Assembly (NCBI RefSeq): GCF_004359215.1
Contig: NC_090611.1
Coordinates: forward strand, 2,608,639-2,635,118
DNA length: 26,480 nucleotides
From: Bremia lactucae
Lineage: Eukaryota; Oomycota; Peronosporomycetes; Peronosporales; Peronosporaceae
Reading direction: 5' to 3'
In this document: one piece after another, positions 18,211-26,389 of the stretch
Numbering within the stretch: position 1 is the stretch's first letter
Layout of the letters: each line of letters opens with the position of its first letter
Translations under genes and position numbers: made by a program
The notes under the pieces: model-generated
What the model was told of the DNA's origin: nothing
The model's database searches: none
What the model saw: only the letters and a program-made list of their open reading frames with translations

Positions 18211-18558
18211 GATGATGATTTCATCGTACTGGATTTGGATGACAAATTTGATGTCATCCTAGGTCTACCTTGGCTCAGAAAATATGAGCCAAGGATCAGC
18301 TGGCAGCATCGATCCGTAAAGATGCCTGCCACTTGTTCATCAGATGGCCATCTGATGAACGTCTTGGAGCGTCCACAAGCGTGTGGATGTACTACGAGTG
18401 AGTGCGATGGCCTCTTTTGTGGTACGGTCGTTAGTACAACTGCACAAGATCACAGTGTGATTACCAATCACCCTGTGGAGTCAGCTGCCGGCGGCTGTGC
18501 GAATGCACAGGCAGCGCCGATGGTCCACCACTCGAATACGTCGAGTGGATTGAGACAT
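18211..18558 (+). repeat. Second copy of 17469-17816 (shift 742), probable contig overlap
   Basis: 348 bases with five differences by eye, all in the first 110 bases (for example cagttatcagc against cagctggcagc, changing RISYQH to RISWQH). The repeat begins at the first base after the gap and its partner ends at the last base before it. Confidence 0.85.
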
Positions 18559-18783
18559 GAATGTACGCTTAGTGGGCGACACTCAAGGAAGATACCGGTT
18601 GTTCAAAATGAACAACACGATGATCCTAGGTCGAGAAGAGAGTCGACCGTAGAGGACCCGACCATGATAGCGCAATTACAGTCGGAAGGCGTTGAGGGAA
18701 TAAGACCCCACGTATTTGAGGAGAAATCTTTTAAAAAAAAAATTAATGCTGAAGTGACTAGACTTCAGCATCAGAGAGATTGA
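18211..18783 (+). pseudogene. Gypsy-A protease end and linker, second contig
   Basis: Open frame: LDLDDKFDVILGLPWLRKYE, the linker with CSSDGHLMNVLERPQACG and GCANAQAAPMVHHSNTSS, then new sequence beyond the overlap (ECTLSGRHSRKIPVVQNEQH, EGIRPHVFEEKSFKKKINAE). It ends in TGA at 18781. This is the longest intact part of the family-specific linker. Several perfect inverted repeats lie in it (18598-18616, 18746-18771). Confidence 0.75.
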
Positions 18784-19271
18784 TCCCTCGGCAGCCTGTG
18801 GATAGATCCCAGGAAGAAACCGAGATATTGAATGTCTTGGCTAATTACGGATCAAGAGTAGGCGCTTATACTCTTGATCTGTATGCGCCTTCGAAGTCAA
18901 CTTCGTAGATAACTCAATTACCAACTCTAGAACCCAAGCGGTTCTTGAGAGATCTGCATAGTGGTAGAATCAGGCAGTTCTGCTTACTTGTCACAGAGGA
19001 CGAATACGTAGCCGAGATTCGGTTAGCGGTAATTTTTGCAGAGAACTAACGGGTTCTCAGCAGCTCATCGATGGGCGAAAATGTCCTCGATGTGAAGAAT
19101 CGGATTGGGAAATATACTACTCAATCCTGGAAGTCACTCAAGACAATCCTTTATACAAGATTTGATTGAATTCAGGGATGTATTCCCTGAAGCAGTTCCA
19201 TGCGAGTTGCTTAAGGATAAAGCCACTCAACATGAGATCGAGCTCAAACCGGGCTCTCGAAGTACTGTGTC
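18784..19271 (+). pseudogene. Gypsy-A linker before RT
   Basis: Frame-shifted pieces: LTLEPKRFLRDLHSGRIRQF, CLLVTEDEYVAEIRLAVIFA, a TAA near 19047, SSSMGENVLD, then DLIEFRDVFPEAVPCELLKD and HEIELKPGSRS. The last part is the conserved lead-in to Gypsy RT (…F.DVFP…H.I.L.PG…). It matches the minus-strand linker at 2045-2293. The strongest inverted repeat here is 18850-18879 (11-bp perfect arms). Confidence 0.7.
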
Positions 19272-19735
19272 ATGAAGCAGTGGCCACTGCCTCGTGAACA
19301 AATACTTGCGATCGATAAATTCTTGATCGATCGATTAAAAGCGGGCCATATAAGGGAGTCAACCTCCCCACATAGCTATCCGACCTACTGTGTGCGAATA
19401 GCCACAGGAGGGTGGCGGATAGTGCACGCATTCAATAAATTGAATGCTGCAACGGTACCGGCTCAAACGCCGATACCTAGAACAGACGTAATCATAGATG
19501 GTATGTCTAAGAGTACCATCTTTTTGTCTATGGCTCTGATAGATAGATTCTATTAAATCCTTATGCGCTAACAAGATACCCTGTCACAGCAGTAAGCACC
19601 CCAAGCGGTATGCTATGAAAGTGATTAGTCATGCCACAAGGGCTTGATTATGCCCCTGAATCATTCAATAGATGTGAAACGAATCTGTTGAGATCAGTGC
19701 GGGGGCCTTATATATCCATCCAAACAATCCTTTAA
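19272..19735 (+). pseudogene. Gypsy-A reverse transcriptase, plus-strand copy, truncated
   Basis: The open part is KQWPLPREQILAIDKFLIDR, LKAGHIRESTSPHSYPTYCV, GGWRIVHAFNKLNAATVPAQ and TIFLSMALIDRFY, i.e. fingers and the start of the palm; the motif A Asp-Gly (normally LMDGFYQI) reads LIDRFY. A stop follows. Frame-shifted remnants MPQGLDYAPESFNRCETNLL and RSVRGP carry on to about 19710. The YxDD box, thumb and RNase H are absent: the next recognisable sequence is integrase. Confidence 0.8.
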
Positions 19736-19748
19736 ATTATTTTCAAAA

Positions 19749-20330
19749 TTGTATAGATCCTTAACAGATCGATACACAACACGCAATGGGTCACTGTATT
19801 ACACAGCCATTGCTGGCGACAAACCGCGTGTCGTCATCCCCACCCAGAATGATATGCGCTTACGCATCATGTATGAGTGGTCATTGTGGACGTGGAGAGA
19901 CCTATTCTACGATAAGTCGCAACTTCTCTGGCCACACCAGTATGAGTTCGGCCGCAAGTAAATACGTGCTTGCGAAGTTCATCACCGGTTTTAGCCCCGT
20001 GCTTCCTTGCTCCGTAACAAACTCTGCTTTTTCCGGCAGATTGTTAGCAGTCTATATCCATGGACTTCGTCTTCGGGATTTCCGACGAGAAAAAAATGGT
20101 ATTCTTGGTTTTGTTGATCGCTTCAGCAAAATGGTACATCTTGCTGGAGTACCGGAGTCGACCACAGCCAAAGGCTGTGCTCGTGTCTTTGTTGACACGA
20201 TATTTTGACTCTATGGATGATGCCCATGAATTGGTATCAGACCAAGACCCTAGATTTACGGCGAAATTTTGTGCAAATTGTGTTCGTATCACTTGAAACA
20301 CAGTTGACAATTTTAAACTATTGATCATCC
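19749..20330 (+). pseudogene. Gypsy-A integrase, zinc-binding region and core
   Basis: RYTTRNGSLYYTAIAGDKPR and VVIPTQNDMRLRIMYE (zinc-binding region lead-in) are followed by decayed HHCC sequence, then MDFVFGISDEKK (first catalytic Asp), NGILGFVDRFSKMVHLAGVP, ESTTAKGCARVFVDTIF, and in another frame LVSDQDPRFTAKF (second catalytic Asp). At least three frame changes occur between 20060 and 20220. Confidence 0.8.
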
Positions 20331-20654
20331 TGAAACAGATGGTCTGACGTCTGTTTACTCGAAGATATACTTCGCGGATACGTCCACTCTTTTAGGAATT
20401 AAAGCGAGTTCTTGCCGATGGTAGAATTTGCCATCAACAATTCAGTGCATGCTTCTACAAAGCATACACCATTTTTGGTGAATGGCTTATGCCACCCACG
20501 TATACCCACCTTGTATATGAGTGACTTTATTCAGGGGGAAGGACTCTCTCGAGCAAAGAATAATCTAGCTCATCCGCAGTGCGAGCCGGTCGCACTAAAA
20601 ACAAACATAAAACCGAGTCAGCAGGTGATTTCCTGTTGGCTAGAGAAGCAGTAG
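20331..20654 (+). pseudogene. Gypsy-A integrase, end of core
   Basis: Starts with decayed HPETDG..E-like sequence (atcctgaaacagatgg), where the Glu of the DDE triad would lie. The open piece 20412-20654 reads MPMVEFAINNSVHASTKHTP and FLVNGLCHPRIPTLYMSDFI, the conserved tail of the Gypsy integrase core. After LSRAKNNLAHPQ the similarity fades. No LTR was found on this side. Confidence 0.75.
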
Positions 20655-20837
20655 GCTGTAATAATTTACTGCCCAGGTATATATGGTTTCGTGTATAACA
20701 TCACCAAGGCAATGCGTACACGATCGAGCTGCCTCGTAGTATGCGTACGCATCCTTGGGCGTCTCCGCCCGTTCCATCAGTACGAGGCTTCTCCAAATAT
20801 TGGATTACACCGGAACTGTTTCGGGCATACGCCAAAC
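20655..20837. other. Unassigned stretch
   Basis: About 180 bases between the end of integrase similarity and the coiled-coil ORF on the other strand. Nothing recognised. A plus-strand ORF continues from here to 21187 but is judged a shadow. Confidence 0.4.
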
Positions 20838-22460
20838 CTAATTATTCCAAGCCAAAGCCTTATGGTCTCGGGATAGAGTCTGATTCTCTTCGACCAGACG
20901 ATCCACTCTTTTCTCCAAGAAAGAGATCTTCTGACGAGCTGTCACCAACTCGTTTTGAAGGGACTGATGTGTCCTTTCGTTCGCCAAATGATCAGTCGCA
21001 ATCTGCGCACAATTTTTTAACTGGTCACGAGAAACATTATCAACCGCCACCGCTAGATCGCGGCGACGGGATCGCTCGTGATCAATGTCCTCCTTCAAAT
21101 ATTGAAGGATGTGATCCAAATCACGATGTTGGTTCGGGTTCGTTAAACGAGGGAACCCGATCTTTCCTCCCCCTCCACACTCACTGACGGATTCAAGTGG
21201 TGAGAAACGTTTTATTCTTGAAAGCTTTTCGAACCACCATAAGGTAAAGGGGGTTTGAACGATTTATCTCGTTCGATGGCGAGGGTATCCACCCTCGCAT
21301 GATAGTTGATAACCTCGTTCCCAAATGAAGTTGGACGTTTTAGGTCTTGTCTTGCGGTACGACGAGACCCATCCTCGACAGAAGGTCCATCGGAGAACGA
21401 GCGTTTCTCGCGCTCGTAAAAAAATTGGAGGCTCTCAATCCTTTAACGCATCTCATAAATGATGATCCTAAACTGAATATGCTTCTTTAGGAGCATGACG
21501 TGCACCCTTAAAACAGCATGGGTATGAGTCCCCCCACAAAAGGCAAGGAATCCCTGCCTCTCTAGACAAACGGTGCAACTTGTAGAGTGCACCGACTACG
21601 GTCCGTTTTTCGAACCGTTCACGGAAAACATTTATCTTGTCAAGCATGACATCCCGGCCTATGCTTTGTACATTTAAACAAAGGCTGTCCAACCTTGGGG
21701 CAAAGGTTTGACATCCTTTGCTCGTTTAGAAGAGTGCCGGCGATGCCGAAAAAAGGCATCGATGAAGAATTCCGTTTCATCCCTACCAAGCTTGTGAAGC
21801 CTGGATGGGTCGACTAATGAATAGTTATATCGATCTTGGTCATACCAGACCAACGAATTCACATTATCCTTAGAAGTCATCCAAAGCCTCTAATCAGGAG
21901 CGAACCGCAACGTATTGCGGTCCTTCCACATAAACTTGGCCCTTGGAGCAATCCATAGAATCACTCCTTTCCTGGTAATTCAAACTAGGTTCACCAACAG
22001 CACCCTTCCCTTCGAGACTACTAACGTCACCGGAGTGATCATCGCCCACGGAGTCATCATCAGATGTCTCACCACCAAAAAGGTCCGACGAGTCGAACAA
22101 CCTCGTCATCACATCTCTGGTTGTCACGTTAGAACCTAAAGGTTAAACGGACTCGACCCCGGGTGATCCGGCGGCCTTTACAGTATACACTGAGTCGGGC
22201 AATGCCGGTGACTTGGATCAGTCACCTACAATTGGTGTAGCAGGTGACTTGTCACTGTCACCTGCAGTATCATCAACAGATGACATTATTCCGGTCACCT
22301 CTAATGGGAGTAGGAGGTGACATATTCCCCGCAGTAGCCGCATTAGCGCCTACTGAAACATTTGCATTACCAACAGCTGAACTGATCCGTGCAGCTGTCA
22401 GCTTTGCGGCCTCACGGGCCGCGCGCACAGACTTATTTGTCGCCACGTTGATATCTGGTC
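20838..22460 (-). pseudogene. Broken gene: Ala-rich and acidic N-terminus, coiled-coil C-terminus, unknown family
   Basis: Collinear minus-strand pieces suggest one parent protein of 500 or more residues. In order: NVATNKSVRAAREAAKLTAA and MSPPTPIRGDRNN (22455-22280); MSSVDDTAGDSDKSPATPIV with a TGA and a TAA; DVMTRLFDSSDLFGGETSDD and acidic sequence to 21894; VNSLVWYDQDRYNYSLVDPS to LPQGWTAFV (21880-21674); QSIGRDVMLDKINVFRERFE, KRTVVGALYKLHRLSREAG, IPCLLWGDSYPCCF (21692-21468); LQFFYERE, NEVINYHARVDTLAIERDKS (about 21415-21205); and ISFLEKRVDRLVEENQTLSR, a clear coiled coil (21119-20838). Pieces are separated by frameshifts or stops, or partly by unseen introns. I do not recognise the family; a repetitive element's structural protein or a host gene are both possible. 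Confidence 0.5.
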
Positions 22461-22840
22461 AAAATTAATTCATCGTGGGGTCATCCTCACCGGGGATCTG
22501 ATCTGCGCAAAGGCTCAGAGATTTGCCGAATCACTTGGACCGAATGACGCCATCAAGTATTCTCACGGATGGCTTTTGAAGTTCCAGCAACGCCACAAAA
22601 TCCGTGCTATCCGAATCCACGGCGAAAAGCTGATCGGTTGATGCGGAGGCTTTGAACGAGGCTCTACCTGAGCTGAAGACGGATATTGCCGAGTATTTTA
22701 TCCGTGATGTGTACAACATGGATGAGACTGGTAAGTCTGGTTTTGCCTTTATCTTAAAACGATTACCCTTGCTGACCCAGCTTTCGACACCTGATAGGAC
22801 GATCGCTCAGGCAGAGGTTGAGGGGCACAAAAAGAACAAG

Positions 22841-22899
22841 GTAAATTGATCTCCATTTGTCTTTCCACTTGAATTAAGAAACGAATACCTATTATACAG
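22841..22899 (+). other. Intron 1 of the pogo-like transposase
   Basis: 59 bp, gtaaat...tacag. Removing it joins HKKNK (phase 0) to TRITIAFTANAMG, the order expected in the transposase family. The frame runs into a stop inside the intron if it is not spliced. Confidence 0.75.
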
Positions 22900-23102
22900 A
22901 CACGCATCACCATAGCTTTCACAGCAAATGCTATGGGTCTGATAAGCTCCAGCCATTCTTCATCGGACGAGCCAAAAAAACGCGGTGTTTTAACAAGAAG
23001 ACAGGAGAGCGCTTAAGATTTCTTTACAGGCACAACGTGAAAGCATGGATGACCGGACAGTTTTTTTAGGGATGGCTTCTCAATGTTGACAAAGCTATGA
23101 AG

Positions 23103-23169
23103 GTATGTTTGCAGCCTTGTGACTAGGGATTGGCCTGTTTATCTTGCAAACATCTGACTAGTGCTTTAG
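23103..23169 (+). other. Intron 2 of the pogo-like transposase
   Basis: 67 bp, gtatgt...ctttag. Removing it joins NVDKAMK to VQGRKVLILIDNAPSH in phase 0. Confidence 0.75.
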
Positions 23170-23684
23170 GTTCAAGGCAGGAAGGTCCTCATCTTGATCG
23201 ACAATGCGCCATCCCACATTGTAGACGACCGGCAGCTGACCAACGTCAAAATTCAGCCCCTTCCCGAAAGTTCAACCAATGGATGCCGGCATAATTGCCG
23301 CTTTTCAGAAGCGTTACCGGCGCTACCACTTTAGCACGCCCTGAATTGCAACGAACGCGGCAAGATTGCCAACATTTACAAAGTTAAACAGCTTACAGCA
23401 TTGCGCTGGCCTCTTTCTTCCTGGACAGAGATTTCAGCCGGCACGATCAAGAACTGCTTCAACCACACCGGGCTGTTGCAAAGCCTGCCACAGTTTGCAT
23501 GCCATCGGAGAAAGTGGAGAAAATGGAGGGAGAGAAGGAGACTGAGGAGGAGAAGAGAGCTCTTTAGCAGGATCTGGAAACCAAGCTCAAACAGCTGCCG
23601 CACCGCAATCCGACGGCCATTGAGAAGCTTCTCAAACCTGTCGAAGAAGACGAGAGTGTTCAGCATTCGTCACTACGTGTTTTG

Positions 23685-23799
23685 GTAGGTTTACCATAAA
23701 CAGTAGGACTAGGTCATTAACATTAATGGTTTACTATAGACAGTAGGACTAGGTCACTAACATTAATTGAAAGTATGATTGCTTTTCAATTTTTGTCAG
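23685..23799 (+). other. Intron 3 of the pogo-like transposase, with internal duplication
   Basis: 115 bp, gtaggt...tgtcag. It joins QHSSLRVL to SSVSVGPPHQQWNP in phase 0. Two 40-bp units in tandem (23689-23728 and 23729-23768) share tagacagtaggactaggtca-like sequence with four mismatches, so the intron has grown by a recent tandem duplication. Confidence 0.65.
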
Positions 23800-24109
23800 A
23801 GTTCCGTTTCTGTTGGTCCGCCGCACCAGCAATGGAATCCTGTACGAAACGGACCGCCAGAGCTAAATGATCAAGAGATTCTGGACGCAGTGCAGGAGGA
23901 GGAGGAAGGGAACGAAGGAGCTGTAGCGGGGAAGGGGGAAGTTACAGACAGATTCACCAAGTCCGAGAAGATAACCCTCTTAGGTAGTGCCTCTACCTTG
24001 CTTGATCTTTATCAGGAAACCCACCGTTCTGCCTACAAGCTACTCCGCGGCCTTCAGGCTGATTCGCAGCGCCAACACCACACAATCCACCCTTGATGCT
24101 TGGCTTAAA

Positions 24110-24454
24110 TTAGTTTCCTCCCCTACAGTTTAAAAAAAAATCTCCCTCTATAAACTTATATATGGCTTCTCGTAGCACCCAGAAGGCCACTGCCTCCTCC
24201 ACCACTGGGCGCTGGACAAGGCGCTGACGGTTGGCGTTGAGGCTGCCAGAGTCCATTGTTTCTAGCCCAGCACGTTTCTTGATGTTGTTGCTGAAAGAAG
24301 CCTGAGTCACGCCCTTAGTGAGGTTGAACTCCGTTGTCGCCCAGGCAGCCATCCTTGTGTTGCAAATTTGCAGGCGTCGAGCATTGGTAAAGCGAGCTTG
24401 CGACGTCTGCGTGTTGCAAAGAGTGGGAGTAAGAGACAGCAAAAAAACTATCAC
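24110..24454 (-). pseudogene. Pogo-like transposase N-terminus, inverted relative to the rest
   Basis: The minus-strand frame reads ARFTNARRLQICNTRMAAWA, TTEFNLTKGVTQASFSNNIK, KRAGLETMDSGSLNANRQRL and RPVVEEAVAFWVLRE. This is the first CENP-B/pogo helix-turn-helix (with a short helix missing between NTR and MAAW) and the start of the second DNA-binding domain. In intact proteins WVL.E is directly followed by the ..G.ILTGDLI segment, which here starts at 22470 on the other strand. After LRE the frame (AIYKFIEGDFF) is unrelated. Confidence 0.75.
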
Positions 24455-24815
24455 ACCTTGTTCTTCACAAAGAATACCAACCCCAGCAAAAAGCCAGGAT
24501 GGCTACGTGTGTCTGACCTTGAGGCACAACCTGAACCAGGTTTGGAAACAAAAGGTGAGGACCTGTGTTGGTAGCCTGAAGACCTATGGGTTGTCTGAGG
24601 CTGCCTTTTTACTGGTTTTGGGGAGTTTATGATTTGGGGGTGGGTGTTTTTTTTTAGCTTTTTTGATCCTCTGATTAATCAATTTTACTACAGCATATGC
24701 ATGATACTTCAGTTTAATCCGATGAATAATAACCTTTGATTACGTATAGGGAAGTGTGTCCACCGATGCTATAAGTTATCTGAGGGAGGACTGTATTAAC
24801 AAAGGCCGCGGTTAT
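24455..24815. other. Non-coding, possibly 5' flank of the pogo-like gene
   Basis: No convincing ORF. A T-rich run lies near 24647-24665. No terminal inverted repeat pair for the transposon could be identified by eye. Confidence 0.4.
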
Positions 24816-24904
24816 GGCCACAGACATAACTACTACGGCCACAGACATAACTACTACGGCCACATACATAACTACAGACAAAAGTACTAGGGCCACAGAC
24901 ATAA
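24816..24904. repeat. 21-bp tandem repeat, about 3.5 decayed copies
   Basis: Units ggccacagacataactactac start at 24816 and 24837. A third begins at 24858 with one change (catacata), and a last partial unit lies at 24891. The 21-bp period creates an artificial repeat of MSVAVVV on the minus strand. Confidence 0.8.
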
Positions 24905-25100
24905 AGTAAAATTATCACATGCTTAATATGATTGGTGTAAATTTCCAAATCAGGCATCCTGACAATACAAATCGCTATTTTTTATTTCTATCGACCTTTT
25001 TTTCTACCGACCGATATTTTTTAACTTTGAAACCCCCTAATTTAATGATTTCTTAATTATAAATAATGATGAGGATAGCTTACTTCTTTTTATGTATATA
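24905..25100. other. AT-rich non-coding stretch
   Basis: No ORF and no known motif. It contains short related motifs tatcgacctttttttct and taccgaccgatatttttt in succession. Confidence 0.4.
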
Positions 25101-25340
25101 TCATGAATCGGTGTTTGTTGATGATGTTCGGGAGGGTCTGGCTGCTGAAGTAGATTGAGTTTGAGCTTGAACATTTACAGGGCACGCTGCGAAAGTACGT
25201 CGATGTCCTGTTTGATGGCGAGCACTGCATGTTGGCATATTTTTCCTCTTTGAAGCTTTCCCCTCTATATTCAAAATGTGACGGGTCTCGCTGCGCAGAG
25301 GTGTTGTTGCTTGAGCTAGACCTGCCTTTTGTTCGCGCAA
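25101..25340 (-). pseudogene. Possible zinc-knuckle fragment
   Basis: The 79-codon minus-strand frame has KRKNMPTCSARHQTGHRRTF followed by AACPVNVQAQTQSTSAARPS. The pattern C-x2-R-x4-H-x6-C resembles a CCHC knuckle of the CSxCxxxGHxxRxC kind found at the ends of some transposases and gag proteins, with Arg (CGC) where a Cys (TGC) would be expected. The tail is Ser/Thr/Gln-rich. The assignment is weak. Confidence 0.25.
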
Positions 25341-25704
25341 CTTCCGGCTCGTCTAGAACCTGCGGTGTTTGCTAATTTAAAGTGCGTTAGCAATTGAAAG
25401 CACCCATGGAAACAACAAAGAAGAACAAAAAATGATAATTAAGAAACACCTGCGATAAGTCTGTTAGTTCGTTCACTACTGCCTCTTTCTGGTGTTGAGG
25501 AAAATTTGAAAGTTTTCTCAAACTCTTTCAAGTAAGGCTGGTAAAACATTGTCAGGTTGGTCAACAACAGGAGGACGTGGTGAAGGAAGTTGATGGAGGT
25601 GCGAGAGAGAGAGCGAGAGAGAGAAATAGAGAAAAAGAGAGAGAGGGAAGCACGGCAAAAAACACGTCGCGGAAGCTCGTGCTAGCAACGCCGCAGTCCG
25701 ATAG
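25341..25704. other. Non-coding stretch with GA-rich tract
   Basis: No gene seen. Positions about 25599-25647 are an impure (GA)n tract (gcgagagagagagcgagaga and onward), which makes a spurious Leu/Ser-rich minus-strand ORF. Confidence 0.5.
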
Positions 25705-26257
25705 TGTAGGCGGGCGCGTCGTAATGCGGCCACGCTCTACTTAAGCACACACCCTAACACAGCGAGGAAGCGGTTAAATCTGCTTCTCTTGCGTGTAGTG
25801 AGGTAGTTGTGGTGGGCGCGCAAGCGACCTCACCCAACACACTAAGAACTCTGGTAAAGTGTCGTCACGGGAGCGGTAATCCGTCTCCTCAAGCGCACTT
25901 ACCAAGTAGGTAGTAATTTTCAGACTGATTTATATTTAATAGAATTAAATACAAATACCTATTTTTACCAATTAAAGTGTTATCTCTATAGATATCATTT
26001 AATATGTATTGCGAACGTATCTTTACAGATACCTCGCGTAACTGATGACGCTAGCCGTCATCATGGATGACGCTGGGCGTCATCCCTTCTAATGTGAATG
26101 CACCCATGTGCATCACATCCACAAGGGTTGGTCACAAATGTGCACCACACCCGAGTGTTGGGTCTAATTACTATTATTTAGTAATTGACCATCCCCTTAA
26201 GTACCAAATGTACTTAATGGGGACTGTGTAACATTAGGGCAACTCTAGCCCGTTACA
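25705..26257 (-). repeat. Gypsy-B 3' LTR, copy D
   Basis: A 553-bp LTR with tgtag and ttaca ends. No primer binding site follows its minus-strand end, but a polypurine tract precedes its start, so it is the 3' LTR of another minus-strand Gypsy-B element lying mostly right of the window. The hairpin ggatgacgc/gcgtcatcc is doubled here (about 26043-26087): tgatgacgctagccgtcatc, then ggatgacgctgggcgtcatc. Confidence 0.85.
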
Positions 26258-26271
26258 CCATCCCCCTCTTT
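26258..26271 (-). promoter_or_regulatory. Polypurine tract of Gypsy-B (copy D)
   Basis: Minus-strand aaagagggggatgg stands directly before the LTR start tgtaacggg; compare agggagggggaa at copies A and B. Confidence 0.7.
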
Positions 26272-26389
26272 AAGAACGAATTTACATTTTTAAATTCGAC
26301 AGAGTAGAGAGAGGAACTGCGAGCAGCTTTACGCGCCGCTAGTTCACTCGATCACTCTCGCGCACGTGTTTCTATACACGGCGCCCAAG

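Larger units (their letters stand above)
22470..24096 (+). pseudogene. Pogo/Tigger-like transposase, HTH end to C-terminus
   Basis: VILTGDLICAKAQRFAESLG and KYSHGWLLKFQQRHKIRAIR are the second (Tc5/CENP-B type) helix-turn-helix. After a frameshift near 22640: EALPELKTDIAEYFIRDVYN, MDETG (first catalytic Asp, 22721), RTIAQAEVEGHKKNK. After an intron: RITIAFTANAMG, a 1-base deletion, KLQPFFIGRAKK, KTGERLRFLYRHNVKAWMTG, QFF and a TAG (23067). After a second intron: VQGRKVLILIDNAPSHIV (second Asp, 23200). In a shifted frame QPMDAGIIAAFQKRYRRYHF carries the third Asp (23282). IANIYKVKQLTALRW, an acidic Lys/Glu stretch, a third intron and ELNDQEILDAVQEEEEG, KLLRGLQ close the gene. The pogo superfamily uses a DDD triad, matching this. 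Multiple lesions make it inactive. Confidence 0.85.

Noticed and set aside
17739..18332. ORF across the second N gap (minus strand), and the plus-strand ORF running into it
   Set aside because: Gap-spanning artefacts. Only the plus-strand protease/linker frames outside the gap are supported.
20741..21187. 148-codon plus-strand ORF
   Set aside because: It overlaps the minus-strand coiled-coil piece, which has clear heptad-like sequence and collinear partners upstream. The plus-strand product is Pro/Ser-rich with no motif.
22731..22780. Possible extra intron (gtaagt...acccag) just after MDETG in the pogo gene
   Set aside because: Its removal would shift the frame and meet TGA TAG at once, whereas the unspliced frame reaches RTIAQAEVEG. 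A small insertion is more likely.
24714..24902. Val/Ser-rich 62-codon ORF
   Set aside because: Product of the 21-bp tandem repeat.
24816..24904. CRISPR-like array
   Set aside because: Direct 21-bp repeats without spacers, in an evidently eukaryotic context.
25518..25733. Leu/Ser-rich minus-strand ORF
   Set aside because: Product of the GA-rich tract; it also runs into the LTR.
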